DNA of 64,000 bases, taken from the NCBI RefSeq assembly GCF_041956535.1, contig NW_027192192.1:1339111-1403110 (forward strand), in the 5' to 3' direction. The DNA is from Calcarisporiella thermophila CBS 279.70 (Eukaryota; Calcarisporiellomycota). The position numbers and the translations under genes are program-made. Below the pieces are notes generated by a model. That model worked only from the letters and a program-made list of their open reading frames with translations, made no database searches and was not told the DNA's origin. Below, in pieces: positions 1-10,821 of this stretch (the first letter of the stretch is position 1; the number at the start of each line of letters is the position of its first letter).

Positions 1-838
1 GTTCAGTCGGAGGTTTGCTTGGGGAAAGGGGAGGATAGACAGGGGGAGATTGCGCTGAAGTAATGTAGGAGAGATTAAAGGCATCTCCAGAGTTTGCTGG
101 AGGCGGGTTTGTGCAGTAGCGAGTCGTTGTAAGCGCCACAGACGTAGAATTTTGCGTCGGCTGAATGGAGGGTAGACACTTGAATGAGGGAGGCGAGCCG
201 GCAGAAGTGGTAGTAGGATCGGGAGGGATGGCGTGTTCGGGATCGAATTCTAGAGGGGATATGGATCCATCGATATCGGTTGAGGTAGGGGATGATGTCA
301 ATGGGGCCAGAGAAGAGGGCATAAGATTTGAATTCGCTGATGAACTGGGGGATGACGAGAGGGATGGTGGTGAGAGGGGTCCGGTAGTGATTCGCTGGCC
401 TTTGACATTGGCTGCAGTCAGCCCTCTTAGAAATTCAACCATGCGAACTGTTTCTTCTCCTGATCCCCACAGATATTTCCATCCCTTTTCTATGCGCTCC
501 ACTTCCACTCCCAGCTCCTTCACCACGACTGCCAATTTCCGCAGCATCGTGTTTTCCGCATCTATTTGGGCGGTGGACTGTTGCAGTGTCCTAAATTCCA
601 GGGCACGCTGCTCTTCTGTTTCCCTGAGCTTCTGTAGTTGATCCTCGAGTTCCCGCATATGCTTTTCACGGCGTTCCCGGAACGCCCGCTGGGCAGCTCG
701 ATTTTGAACTTTGCGCAGTTCAGCGGCATTGGGATTGGGTTTACGACCAGGCTTTTTGCGCTGCGGTAGATCGGGATGCGGGGTATAGCTGGAGTTTGTT
801 GTCACCGGTAATTTAGTAATGGTGGGTGCGGTCGACAT
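1..838 (-). CDS. bZIP transcription factor, Pap1/Yap1 class (5' part; runs off the left edge)
   Basis: The ATG is at 838-836 and the frame stays open to base 1 with no intron in the 279 codons seen. The N terminus carries a basic region at about residues 27-58 with the signature N46-R-A-A-Q50-R-A-F-R54; NxxAQxxFR is the DNA-contact motif of the fungal AP-1 (Pap1/Yap1) subgroup of bZIP proteins. It is followed by heptad-like leucines to about residue 100, then a Ser/Pro/Thr-rich region. By family knowledge it is a nuclear sequence-specific regulator, often of oxidative-stress or metal genes; the target set cannot be read from this sequence. The C-terminal cysteine-rich domain that would place it firmly with redox-controlled Pap1 lies outside the window, so another AP-1-like paralogue is possible. 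Confidence 0.88.
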   Translation of the reverse strand, partial: MSTAPTITKLPVTTNSSYTPHPDLPQRKKPGRKPNPNAAELRKVQNRAAQRAFRERREKHMRELEDQLQKLRETEEQRALEFRTLQQSTAQIDAENTMLRKLAVVVKELGVEVERIEKGWKYLWGSGEETVRMVEFLRGLTAANVKGQRITTGPLSPPSLSSSPSSSANSNLMPSSLAPLTSSPTSTDIDGSISPLEFDPEHAIPPDPTTTSAGSPPSFKCLPSIQPTQNSTSVALTTTRYCTNPPPANSGDAFNLSYITSAQSPPVYPPLSPSKPPTE

Positions 839-1506
839 CTTTTATTTTTCCGTTGCAAAGAAATCCTTGTTCCGCTCTGTATCCGTTCTGCACAATTTTG
901 CGGATCAAAAGCTTATAAAAATACTGCAAGTCCAAGACTCTTCTCGCAGGCGTCAACAGCAAAATCACAACGGAGCAGCTGGGGGAGGAGATCCTGAAGG
1001 TGGGAGGAGGGGCGATGCACTCAGTGAAGCGTAATATAAGGAAAGTTAGTAAACGGAAAGAATCCGAAGGAAGCGTGGAGGCTGGCCGAATGGGAATGAA
1101 ACCAGAGGCCTGCTTTTGAGAAAGTGGGAAAACTAAAGAAAAGAAGTGGAAAAAACGGAGCCTGGCTGGGATTGGCGAGGATAGCCGACCTCGCTCGTAA
1201 AACCGAATGCGACACAACCTATCGAAAGCACAGTCCATCGGGAGCTGATTTGCGTCCAGTTGGTGGTATTGTGCCGCAATCAAAAATAGGGCCGAATATG
1301 CGATGGGCGGAACCTGATATCATGAAAAATTCCTCGGCCCCTTTGAAACCAAGTTCAGGAGAGCACTAGGCCGCGTGCATTTCAGAGGTTTCGGTCAACC
1401 GAATTGCATTCCGGAGAAAAACAAGTAATATTGGAAAAAAGTGGGAAAAACGTGGAAAAACAGGGAAAATCCAATCGAATCATATGAAAATCTGCATCTG
1501 AATTAA
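839..1506. other. intergenic: bZIP 5' flank and twinfilin 3' flank
   Basis: About 670 bases between the bZIP start and the twinfilin stop. Short open frames occur on both strands but none resembles a protein family or continues by plausible splicing. A purine run around 1430-1475 repeats the word gtggaaaaa. I see no RNA gene or repeat of note. Confidence 0.6.
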
Positions 1507-3061
1507 TCAACACATGGTTTTCCGCGTGGGCGGTCTGCGGCCAGGAGCAGTTGGACGCGAAAACCGTGCGCTCGGCTGCGGAGGGGCGGTTGGTAAAGAG
1601 GAGGAGCTTTCGGAGGATGCAGCCGAGGGGGAGGCTGGGAGCTCGTCCCGCAGGTGCTGACCGGTTAGCTCTGCCGGGTCGTTGGTCTCGAGCTTTAGGC
1701 TGACCCGAAGACCCGCCTCCGCCTCGAGCGCTTGAAGCACGCAGGCTTTACAGGAAGAGTACAGCATACGCTCACGAATTTTGGACTTGGATGGGCAAGT
1801 ATACGCAAACACTACAGGCAAAATATGAAGATACATAGAAGAGTATTAAAAAGGAGCAAATTAAAAGCAAACAAACGCGCTCCCGGATTGTTTCCTACCG
1901 AATGCTTCCTCGCCTTGATGTGCAAATGCGAATATGCTGTACCGTGGAGATTCGGCCGAAATTGCATTGGCAAGCGCATTTTCATCCGCCGATAAATCGA
2001 TCTGGGCCGTAGAGTCAAGCTGGATGGTTTCACTTTTAGCGTCGATGGACTATATGGGGACGGTCAGACACGGGGTCAGCCCAGAATGATAGAGAGTAGG
2101 CTGGATTCTAGAAAACAATGCGATTACCAATTGGACTAGGTTGTGGTTCCTCTCTTCTTTAATACTCAGAGCCCGGAGAGCGTCCAGAGCATCGGCCGAG
2201 AGTGGGAATGTTACCCCTGCAGCATGATTACGTCGCGACGAGGAGGTCAGTAGTTGCTCTGACGCAACTGTTTCCGCATTTTTGACCTCGGCCAATTCTC
2301 GCTCTCTTTCCGTAAGTGGAGCCTCAGCGTTCTTGTGGGCAAGGTGTTGGCGATAGCCTTCCAGGGTAAAATCTCTCTGGATAACGCGCGTATATATATA
2401 TACACGTTAATATCTCGAAGAGGATATTGAGACCGCTGAGGTGGGAAAAACTTACAGCATCGGTTCCGTACATTGCATCGACAAAACGCGAATCTCCCAG
2501 TTCCTTAGTGAGAGTTGCGCGTGTAGAGGCATAAAGCATTTTGTCGCGTACCTTTGCTGAGTCAGGGACGTAGCAAAGGAAAATCCATTCGTAATCGACA
2601 GCAGAGGCCGACTTAGTGTCCATGCGATAAAGGATGTAGCAGGGAGTCTTTTCCTCGAGTGAGTCATAGACATAAGAAAAATCTTACGTTGAAAGTGTTT
2701 AGAGACAAAGAAAATACAGCACTTATAAAGGCAGGAAAAAAAAAACACCTTGTTCCCAGTTATTCTGAACGCGTTCAGTACGACTCACTACCAGAGATTC
2801 TGCAATGAAGTAGTTCAAAGATAATGAACATGACACTCTGATTGGGCACTGAATAGAAATGTCATACCATCTCTAATAGAGATGCGGATGAGCCGCACCT
2901 CTCCGCTCTTGACGGCATCGGCAAATGTGGATGCTAGCTCCCGTGAGACTACATTAGTGATGAAGAGAACATGGGATGAGCGTGGAGAACCATGACGACA
3001 TCATGAGCAAAATAGCAGAGCTTGTGTTGTCCCCACCTTGAATTCCACTCTGATGAGACAT
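1507..3061 (-). CDS. TWF1: twinfilin (two ADF-homology domains)
   Basis: Seven exons: 3061-3037, 2948-2868, 2799-2749, 2682-2456, 2376-2128, 2049-1899 and 1811-1507, giving 362 residues, close to the usual length of twinfilin. The first ADF-homology domain (about residues 5-145) ends with the family signature around YVPDSAKVRDKMLYASTR, and the linker PLTERERELAEVK is typical. The second ADF domain (about 180-320) contains the parallel motif CPSKSKIRERMLYSS. The C-terminal tail is Ser/Pro-rich and ends in a short basic patch, as in twinfilins, where it binds capping protein and phosphoinositides. Function by family: sequesters ADP-actin monomers and helps depolymerise and cap filaments in the cytoplasm. 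The first exon codes only eight full residues. The paired ADF domains exclude cofilin and coactosin. Confidence 0.95.
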
Positions 3062-3787
3062 ACCGGCTTTACGCAGTGATGAGGGTCCACAAAGCACCTT
3101 TTCATTTTAGATAAATTGGATGGCTTAGCCTCAGGATTTCATAATTGCAAAGGGGAGGAGAGAAGGGCGGCGCGAGGGCGAGATCGAGGCTCTTAGCCGC
3201 GTCGATGGGGGCCGTCAGAATCCACCGAGCGTGAAGATCCAAACCAGAGCCGGGCGTGCGTGGGAGAGCAGCCCGCGCTCTATTAGTTAAGGCATTTCGC
3301 TTTCCGTTTTTCCTCGAGAGTTTGATGCCCCTCTTCGGGCCGTAAAGTAAAAAGCGGGCTGTATCCAATCGCCGGGGGTTATAGCCGCCCGTGGTCTCTA
3401 CTCAACGCGTTGCTCGTCTGCACTTTCCTCTATTATTTCCATATTGTTTTCTCGCCTTCCTTTTTTCCTCTTCTTCTCCTTTTCTCCTCTTCTTCTCCCC
3501 TTCGGCTAGTCCTTCTCCCCTTCGGCTAGTCCTTCTCGTTGCCCCCGCTCTTGTGGTGGAAAGACGCCTTTCTTCACTCCAGCCCTAGTGCCAGTGAACC
3601 TTTGCATTTCCCACAGGGCCTCTGTATGACTTAGCCTCTACGGCTGCAGCAGAAGGAAAGAAGAAAGCCCTTCAAGAGAAATCCCAAGTGTGAAGAAATT
3701 TACCTAATCAATTAAACCTATCCCTGACTCTCTTCATCAAATAATCCTGGAGCCCACCCATTGCTCTGCCATCTCCTTGCCACACGC
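3062..3787. promoter_or_regulatory. divergent promoter region between twinfilin and the Pho80-like cyclin
   Basis: About 725 bases separate two genes that point away from each other, so both promoters must lie here. The cyclin side is strongly pyrimidine-rich (3420-3545), common upstream of fungal start sites, and includes a 20-base tandem repeat. No defined binding site was recognised; the role is inferred from position. Confidence 0.5.
3492..3537. repeat. 20-base tandem repeat, about 2.3 copies
   Basis: The unit cttctccccttcggctagtc occurs at 3492-3511 and 3512-3531 without mismatch, followed by the first six bases of a third copy. It sits within the pyrimidine-rich leader upstream of the cyclin gene. 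It may be simple replication slippage. Confidence 0.85.
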
Positions 3788-4859
3788 ATGGCAACATTCG
3801 ATCTCGCCACCTTTCCCGTAGCAACCACAGTTGTGCTAGTCGCGTCCCTACTCGACTCCATTTTGGACGCCAACAAGGCGCTTCCCACCTCCGTCATCAC
3901 CCATTTCCACTCTCGTGCCATCCCCGCCATCTCTGTCCAGGCCTATCTCAATCGCATCCTGAAATTTGCACCGTTCCCAAACGAAGCATTGTTGTCGGTA
4001 CTGGTCTACTTCGATCGGATTGCAGAGGCTAGCAAAGGGGCGTTTGTCATCAATGCGTACAATGTACACCGATTATTAATTGCCGCTATAGTGGTTGCGT
4101 CAAAATATACTTCGGATGTGTTCTATCCAAACACAAGATACGCAAAGGTATGGTTAGGAGAATAGCTAGTGCTATTCGATGTGGTGTTTAACTGACCCTC
4201 CCCCTCCTCTCTCTCTTGTATTCCAGGTGGGTGGGTTGCCGCTGCTAGAGTTGAACCAGCTAGAGCTTGAATTCCTCTTCCAGTGTAATTTTGACCTCTA
4301 TGTCGCTAATGAGGAGTTGCAGGGTTATGGAGAACAGCTGCTTGCCCATGCCTCGCAACACCAGATCGAGCCCATCTATGTACAACCAGCAAATAACACT
4401 CACCTTCCTAAAAATCGTCGCGTGTCCTCCTCCTCCTCTCCCCCTCTCTCCTCGGTCGACAAAAGCAAATCTGAAAAATCGGCAGCATCGAATGGCACAT
4501 TTAAAACGACTGCCTCGATAGCAATAGCAACCAAACCACTAATGCTTACCCCTCCTAATGCTGCCTCCTCATTCTCCTCCTCCTCCGAGAGTCCTATTTC
4601 TGTCGCATCTCCTCCTCCACCTCCGGCCCCGCCTCCGCCCGGTAAGCCTCCCTTTCAAATAAGCGGCGCCATCCACGGAGGGGCAGTTGGCGTCGCCAGT
4701 CCTCTCAGCCAGCACTCTTCGCCCTCCAGCCGTAGAAAATCAGTAAACCACTATCATCCATATGTGGTCCCAGTATCTTCGGACGTGGTTGGCAGCGGAA
4801 GAATCTCCGGTGTTGGTGCGTGGACTGGTTCTTCGTGTTGGAGCGCGATGGAGGAATGA
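3788..4859 (+). CDS. Pho80/Pcl-type cyclin
   Basis: Two exons, 3788-4147 and 4227-4859, joined in phase 0 (AAG | intron of 79 nt | GTG), giving 330 residues. The first in-frame ATG after the pyrimidine-rich leader is 3788; upstream codons in that frame have no ATG. The cyclin box spans about residues 15-160 and contains the hallmark of Pho85-binding cyclins, YAKVGGLPLLELNQLELEFL, which lies across the exon junction. The C-terminal half is disordered, with Ser runs and a proline block. By family it should activate a Pho85-type cyclin-dependent kinase in phosphate, glycogen or polarity control. The Pho80/Pcl6/Pcl7 branch is favoured by the GGLPL motif; the exact partner cannot be told. Confidence 0.9.
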
Positions 4860-5175
4860 AGTGGCTACGCGATTTTCTTCTTCGCCAGTATAGATTGTTT
4901 TGCAAACTCTTCTTTGTTGAATTTATACTACTTTATATTTTTCGTTTTTCCTGAAAACCTAAGTTTATTTTGTTTTTATTATTTTTCGGTAGTGTTTTTT
5001 TTTTCTAGAGTATTCTTATATATTTTATGCTATATATTTTTCTTTTGCCTTTTCTCTCTATCACTTATACCAGTTGTTAGCTTTCATTGTCTTTTTTTTA
5101 TTTCACCATATCCCGTGTATATAGAACTCTTTTTCCTGTTCTTTTCTCCATTTCCCTATTATCATTAAATCAACC
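4860..5175. other. convergent 3' flanks of the cyclin and HEM2
   Basis: T-rich sequence between two convergent genes, expected to hold the 3' ends of both transcripts. Open frames here are low-complexity Phe/Leu/Ser translations of the T tract and are not credible genes. No other structure noticed. Confidence 0.6.
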
Positions 5176-6532
<1,357 letters not shown>

Positions 6533-6857
6533 GTATAGCGATGTTTCGATTGAGTCTCTAGTGTGAAAACGAAAATGACAATAACGATGATTGAGTAGGC
6601 CAAGGAACCAGCCACTGGTCAAATCAGAGGTGGCAAACTAGATGCAGCAGCTCCTAACAAAATTGAGGGGATTATTGATGGTCGATTCAACCTTTATTCT
6701 AAAAGAAAACATGATACAGAAGAAAGCGTTTGAAAATCAGAGAAAAGAGAAGAGCGAGCAAATAGAAGGGGAGGGTCTAAAAATGAAATAAACGTGAAAA
6801 TAGAAAAGTTGTTAAGCAATAGAATGAAAGCAAGATATAATTTTCGTATAAGTTAAA
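6533..6857. other. intergenic: HEM2 5' flank and UTP5 3' flank
   Basis: About 325 bases between two genes on the same strand. It must contain the HEM2 promoter and the UTP5 transcript end. I recognise no specific sites and no reading frame of interest. Confidence 0.5.
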
Positions 6858-9327
6858 TTATTCTTCCTCGTCTTCATCCATCTCCTCGTCACCCTCCTCT
6901 TCTTCCTCATCGTCATCGTCTTCTTCATCGTCATCGTCTTCTTCATCGTCATCGTCATCGTCTTCTTCATCGTCGTCGTCATCGTAGTCGGCCCCCTCTG
7001 CACTTTCGCCACTCGCAATATGTTTCTCGATCTCCATCTCCTCATCATCGTCATCTTCTTCGCGATAGGTAACCAATGCTTCATTTAATCCTGTAGCAGA
7101 TTGAACCTTGGTGGTTCCCTTAGTAAATCCACTGGCTGCTGCGTGCCGTTGGGTCCGCTGCATGGACCGTTGCTCTAACACCAAATCCAGCCTTCCTTCC
7201 AGACCTTGCAGTTTTTCAAAGGTTCCGACCCGTGCCTCTAAACCTTGATAGAAGAGAGCGAGCTTCTTTACTAAATCTGGAACGGTCATTAAGTAAGCGG
7301 TATGGACTAAGAGTATGGCCTTAACCCAAGCCAATAATTGCGGTCCACGATTCGGACGTTGCTGGAGTTTGACAACAAGTTGCGTCAGAAGTGGCACAAC
7401 AAAGCGAGGTGGTAGACGTCGAATTGTATTGCGAATGATATCGGGATTGTGGTGGCCAAGACAAGCCTCAAGCAACTGCGTATCGGATGAATGGAGTGCT
7501 TGGACGAGCATCTGCTGAAGGGAGTTGGCTTTGGGAGTGTCTATGATGCGGCGTTTAGGTTTAGGAGGTTGAGGGGGTTCGACCGCAAGCTCTTGCAATT
7601 TTTCTTCGAGAGTTGGTTCCTGACCGGGGAGAAAAATCCAGAGATTTAGGACAATGTTTCGTGGACTCAAAAGAGCTAACACTCACCGTTTCTTTATCAC
7701 CCTCCTCATCACCCTCTCCTGCTAGCACGGGATTCGGTAGGGCAAAATCAGTCTGGCCGATCACCGTTATTAGGGATTCATCATAGGACTTCGACGTAGC
7801 TTTCTATGAAAGAGGTGAGAAGAGTTAATATCATATGGGATATGAACTATTTGCCGGTATAAGGTGTTATTACCAATTGAGCCTCAGCGAGCGAAGATTC
7901 GTCGATCAAGAATCCTGTGATAGGGTGTCGCTTAAGCACCAAATCCTCGATAAAGGTCCCCGTTTCCTCACCCACAAAGCTCTAAAACGAATAAGGGGAT
8001 TAACTTCGATCCAGCTAAGTCAAAATCCTCTATAATCACTACGTACTACTCTCTCAAATATCGGCTTAACCACCGACCCTCTTGCTATTAAAATCCTGGA
8101 TTGTTCTCCCTCACCCACTCCACCCTCCACGAAGCACGCCCCTACAATAGGGATCAAGGTTTTCTCGTCCACATCGCTCACAATTTTTACTCTAGCATCA
8201 CATGCTCGCGCAGCATATCGCTTCTTTTTCTGCTGCTGTACCGATTTTGCGGCATTCTGCCACAGCCCAAGGGTTCCCTCCTCGGAGAGAGCCAAGACGG
8301 TGTTTGCGGAAGAAATGGCAAGTGCAGTAGCAGTTGCATCCAAAGTGAGAGCAGCCAGATCATTAGTAGAAGGAGAGATTTGGGTGTTGGAGGCTTGGAG
8401 GGCATCAGGTGACGGACATGACCAAGCATTAATAAAGCGATCGTATTCTGCAGTAGTGACAATGACTTGATTATCCTCCGAAAAGATAAGGTTGGTGATG
8501 ATTGAAGCATGCCCGGTGTATCTCTGAAATTATCAAAAAACAAAGAAAGCATTAATGGAAGTTCCCAACCCGTGTTGTGTGCGAAAAATACCTTTATAAT
8601 GTTTTTCGTTTTTGTATCCACCAAAGCAATTGCATACCCTGCAACCGCTAACCATTTTCCGTCATTACTTAAACCTAACCGTCGTGCCCCGCTAACATCT
8701 ACCCGCCACTTACTCACGGGTGTTCCTTCTTCAACGTCCCAGTGTATTATGTTTTGATCTTCAGAAATGGAATAAGCTGTTCGCCCATCGCGGCTAAAGA
8801 CGATATCACTAACAGGAGCATTATGGCCTCCATTAAGCGTCTTTATAATGCCGCCATGTGCGGGAGAGTATATTGCGATGATGCCGCTAGGATAACCTAA
8901 GACTAATGTCCTCTCCGTGTTGTGAATAGACCCTCGACGTTTTTTCTTCTTTGGTGCATTAGTCTGCGTATACAATGAACGGTTAGTAAAAAAGGAGAGG
9001 GTAATGCAAATTTGCAAATTCATAACTTACATTTCCCCCCAAGAGTCCATCGAGTCCCAAATTGGCCCATTTTACACAGGTAAATCGCTCTCCTTCCCCA
9101 GCATCGATTAATCCTTCTGTGGCAACTCCACCACTCCCTGCTGTAAATTCGTTTTTTACGGTGCCCGTATGGGTGTCAAACACGCGTAAACGATGCTTGT
9201 CCAGACCACGAGTCACGAGCGCAAAGTAATCCCCCGCTGGATCAAAACTTGCGAAGATTGCCTCCGCTGTTAAACCCTGCGTTGGAGTGGTGTCGGGCTT
9301 TGGTTTATGCTCTGGTTTTTTAACCAT
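6858..9327 (-). CDS. UTP5: Utp5/WDR43, small-subunit processome (t-UTP) WD40 protein
   Basis: Six exons: 9327-9031, 8963-8592, 8523-8047, 7981-7874, 7803-7687 and 7619-6858, giving 710 residues. The N-terminal half is a WD40 propeller (for example IFASFDPAGDYFALVTRGLD and IIHWDVEEGTPVSKW). The C-terminal part, about residues 460-625, is a Utp12-type helical domain with the recognisable segment LLEACLGHHNPDIIRNTIRR. The last 60 residues are almost pure Asp/Glu, coded by GAT/GAC/GAA/GAG repeats (6860-7075). By family, it belongs to the t-UTP/UTP-A complex needed for rDNA transcription and 18S pre-rRNA processing in the nucleolus. Utp4, Utp9 or Utp17 have related architecture, but the Utp12 domain next to an acidic tail fits Utp5/WDR43 best. 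The donor of exon 3 (gtacgt) was chosen because it alone keeps the frame. Confidence 0.85.
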
Positions 9328-10327
9328 GTGTGCTGAGGAATTGAACTATTATATTAATGTGAAATAGTATGCTACAGATCTACTACAGATCTTCTCCTCG
9401 TGCTCTACCTAATCTCTTTCTCTCTCTAATGAATAAATATCGAGGTAGAAGAATTTATTTCGTTTATTTACTCTGTGACTGTAATCAAGCCACTCCCCAA
9501 TAATAGTCACATTACCTCCTCAGTACCAAAATTCAATCACGATCAATGCAATAATATCTATAGGCTAATATCCAAGTGTTTGTTATTTCATGTATGCTAT
9601 CGTAATGAGGCATTATTTTATCACATTGAATGTCCCTTTACTTATTAGTAGTATAGTATTATACATACCCATCATATAAACAAAATATCTTGCTCTTTGA
9701 TAGCTTCTATCTATCCAAATTTTCCCGATATTTTAGGATTATAGCACTTTCCTAGGTTTTTTTTTTTTAAAACTTGTTGAATACAAATTGTTCAAGCTAG
9801 TGCTCTTACGGGAAAGGGTAGAAATATAACGTGTAAAGAGGGGTCTATAATAATTACTCTGGATTCTCGACTATGTGGTCTAATGTGTTCTTAGTGAAGC
9901 ACTGAATTCAGTATATTTTTGCTTGATAGTGGATAACCTATAAGCTGATTAACGAATACAGAGAGCTACCATCAGTCTTCTAAAGAGTTTGAAACTCTTT
10001 TGCTCGGGTATTTCTTTCTCGAAACTGAATAATGATAAATTTCATAGTGAAGAGGCAAATATGCTGTTTATAAATATACACACGTAGAATAATGGATAAA
10101 AAAAAACGAAAACAAGAGGATGACAACAAATCCGCACTATTATAATTCCATATTATATTATAAGATAAAAATAAAGTATTTAATAAAAAAAAATGGCAAG
10201 CAACAAAAGCAAAAAGTAATAGAATGGAAGAAAGTAAGAGAAGACGAAGGAAAGCGGAGAAAAATATTAAGACATGAAAGCAGCAGCTATTGATTTATGT
10301 TAATGGAGCAAGGAAAAAAATCGCTGA
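9328..10327. other. 1 kb AT-rich intergenic stretch without reading frames
   Basis: No open frame of 60 codons exists here on either strand. The sequence is AT-rich. The only structure noted is a perfect 9-base inverted repeat with one central base at 9982-10000 (aaagagttt g aaactcttt). It contains the UTP5 promoter and the 3' flank of the next small gene. An unannotated non-coding RNA is possible but nothing supports one directly. Confidence 0.55.
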
Positions 10328-10683
10328 TTACTCTTCATCGCGAGCACGTTTATTTACCGCGGATTCCCGAAAATAAGATGTGAGAACAGTCTGACCATTT
10401 ATAGCTCTCTCGCTGGATTTCATAGTTGTTGCCGGATTAGATGTCTTTGGTAACTTGTATCCTTCGGCAACGGCTATTATTTAAAATAATCACCGGGTAA
10501 AGGAGGTTGATAAGCAAAAATTGCGAGAAAAAAGAGTGGAGCTAGAAGCATCGGAACAATTTATTTACCTTTGCGAACACGCATCGCAACAGTAATCATA
10601 CTCTGTCCCCCAGCCCCAAGAGGCTGTGTAGAAACCGTGTTGGAGTATTCACGGTCGTCGTAACGCTGTTTTTTTGAGGTCAT
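10328..10683 (-). CDS. 86-residue putative ribonucleotide-reductase inhibitor (Spd1/Dif1 type) with a C-terminal PIP box
   Basis: Two small exons, 10683-10569 and 10473-10328, spliced in phase 1, encode 86 residues; each is too short to stand out as an open frame. Residues 27-47 read roughly QSMITVAMRVRKAVAEGYKLP; a basic RVRKAVxEGYK core of this kind is what I associate with the fungal RNR-inhibitor family (Spd1, Dif1), small proteins that bind or relocalise ribonucleotide reductase. Residues 66-73, QTVLTSYF, match the PCNA-interacting consensus Q-x-x-[ILM]-x-x-[FY]-[FY] exactly, followed by a basic KRAR (80-83). The splice sites, frame and PIP match are seen directly; the family call is from memory and needs a profile search. 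It shares a 138-base divergent promoter with the CCCH gene. Confidence 0.68.
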
Positions 10684-10821
10684 TGGCTAAATGATTAAAA
10701 ACGGATTAAGTTGAAGATACTGGGAAAATCATGCCATTATATATAGAGCCCGGTGGCTTGAAAATTTCCATTTCTACCATTTTATATTGCCTCTTTATAT
10801 CGCAGGGAGAAATGCATAGAA
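10684..10821. promoter_or_regulatory. 138-base divergent promoter (mini-gene / CCCH gene)
   Basis: The start codons of two oppositely oriented genes are only 138 bases apart, so the interval must serve as a shared or back-to-back promoter. It is AT-rich with tatatag near 10740. No specific site is identified. Confidence 0.5.

Noticed and set aside
165-641. 158-codon open frame on the plus strand
   Set aside because: It is antisense to the bZIP gene, whose minus-strand frame carries the NxxAQxAFR motif. The plus frame has no family resemblance.
3102-3368. 88-codon minus-strand frame between twinfilin and the cyclin
   Set aside because: No motif, no plausible splice partner, and it lies in a divergent promoter region.
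4914-5168. 84-codon Phe-rich frame on the plus strand
   Set aside because: It is a translation of T-rich 3' flanking sequence.
6860-7075. Microsatellite-like repeat at the UTP5 3' end
   Set aside because: It is the coding sequence of the acidic Asp/Glu tail, a known feature of such nucleolar proteins; not a separate repeat element.
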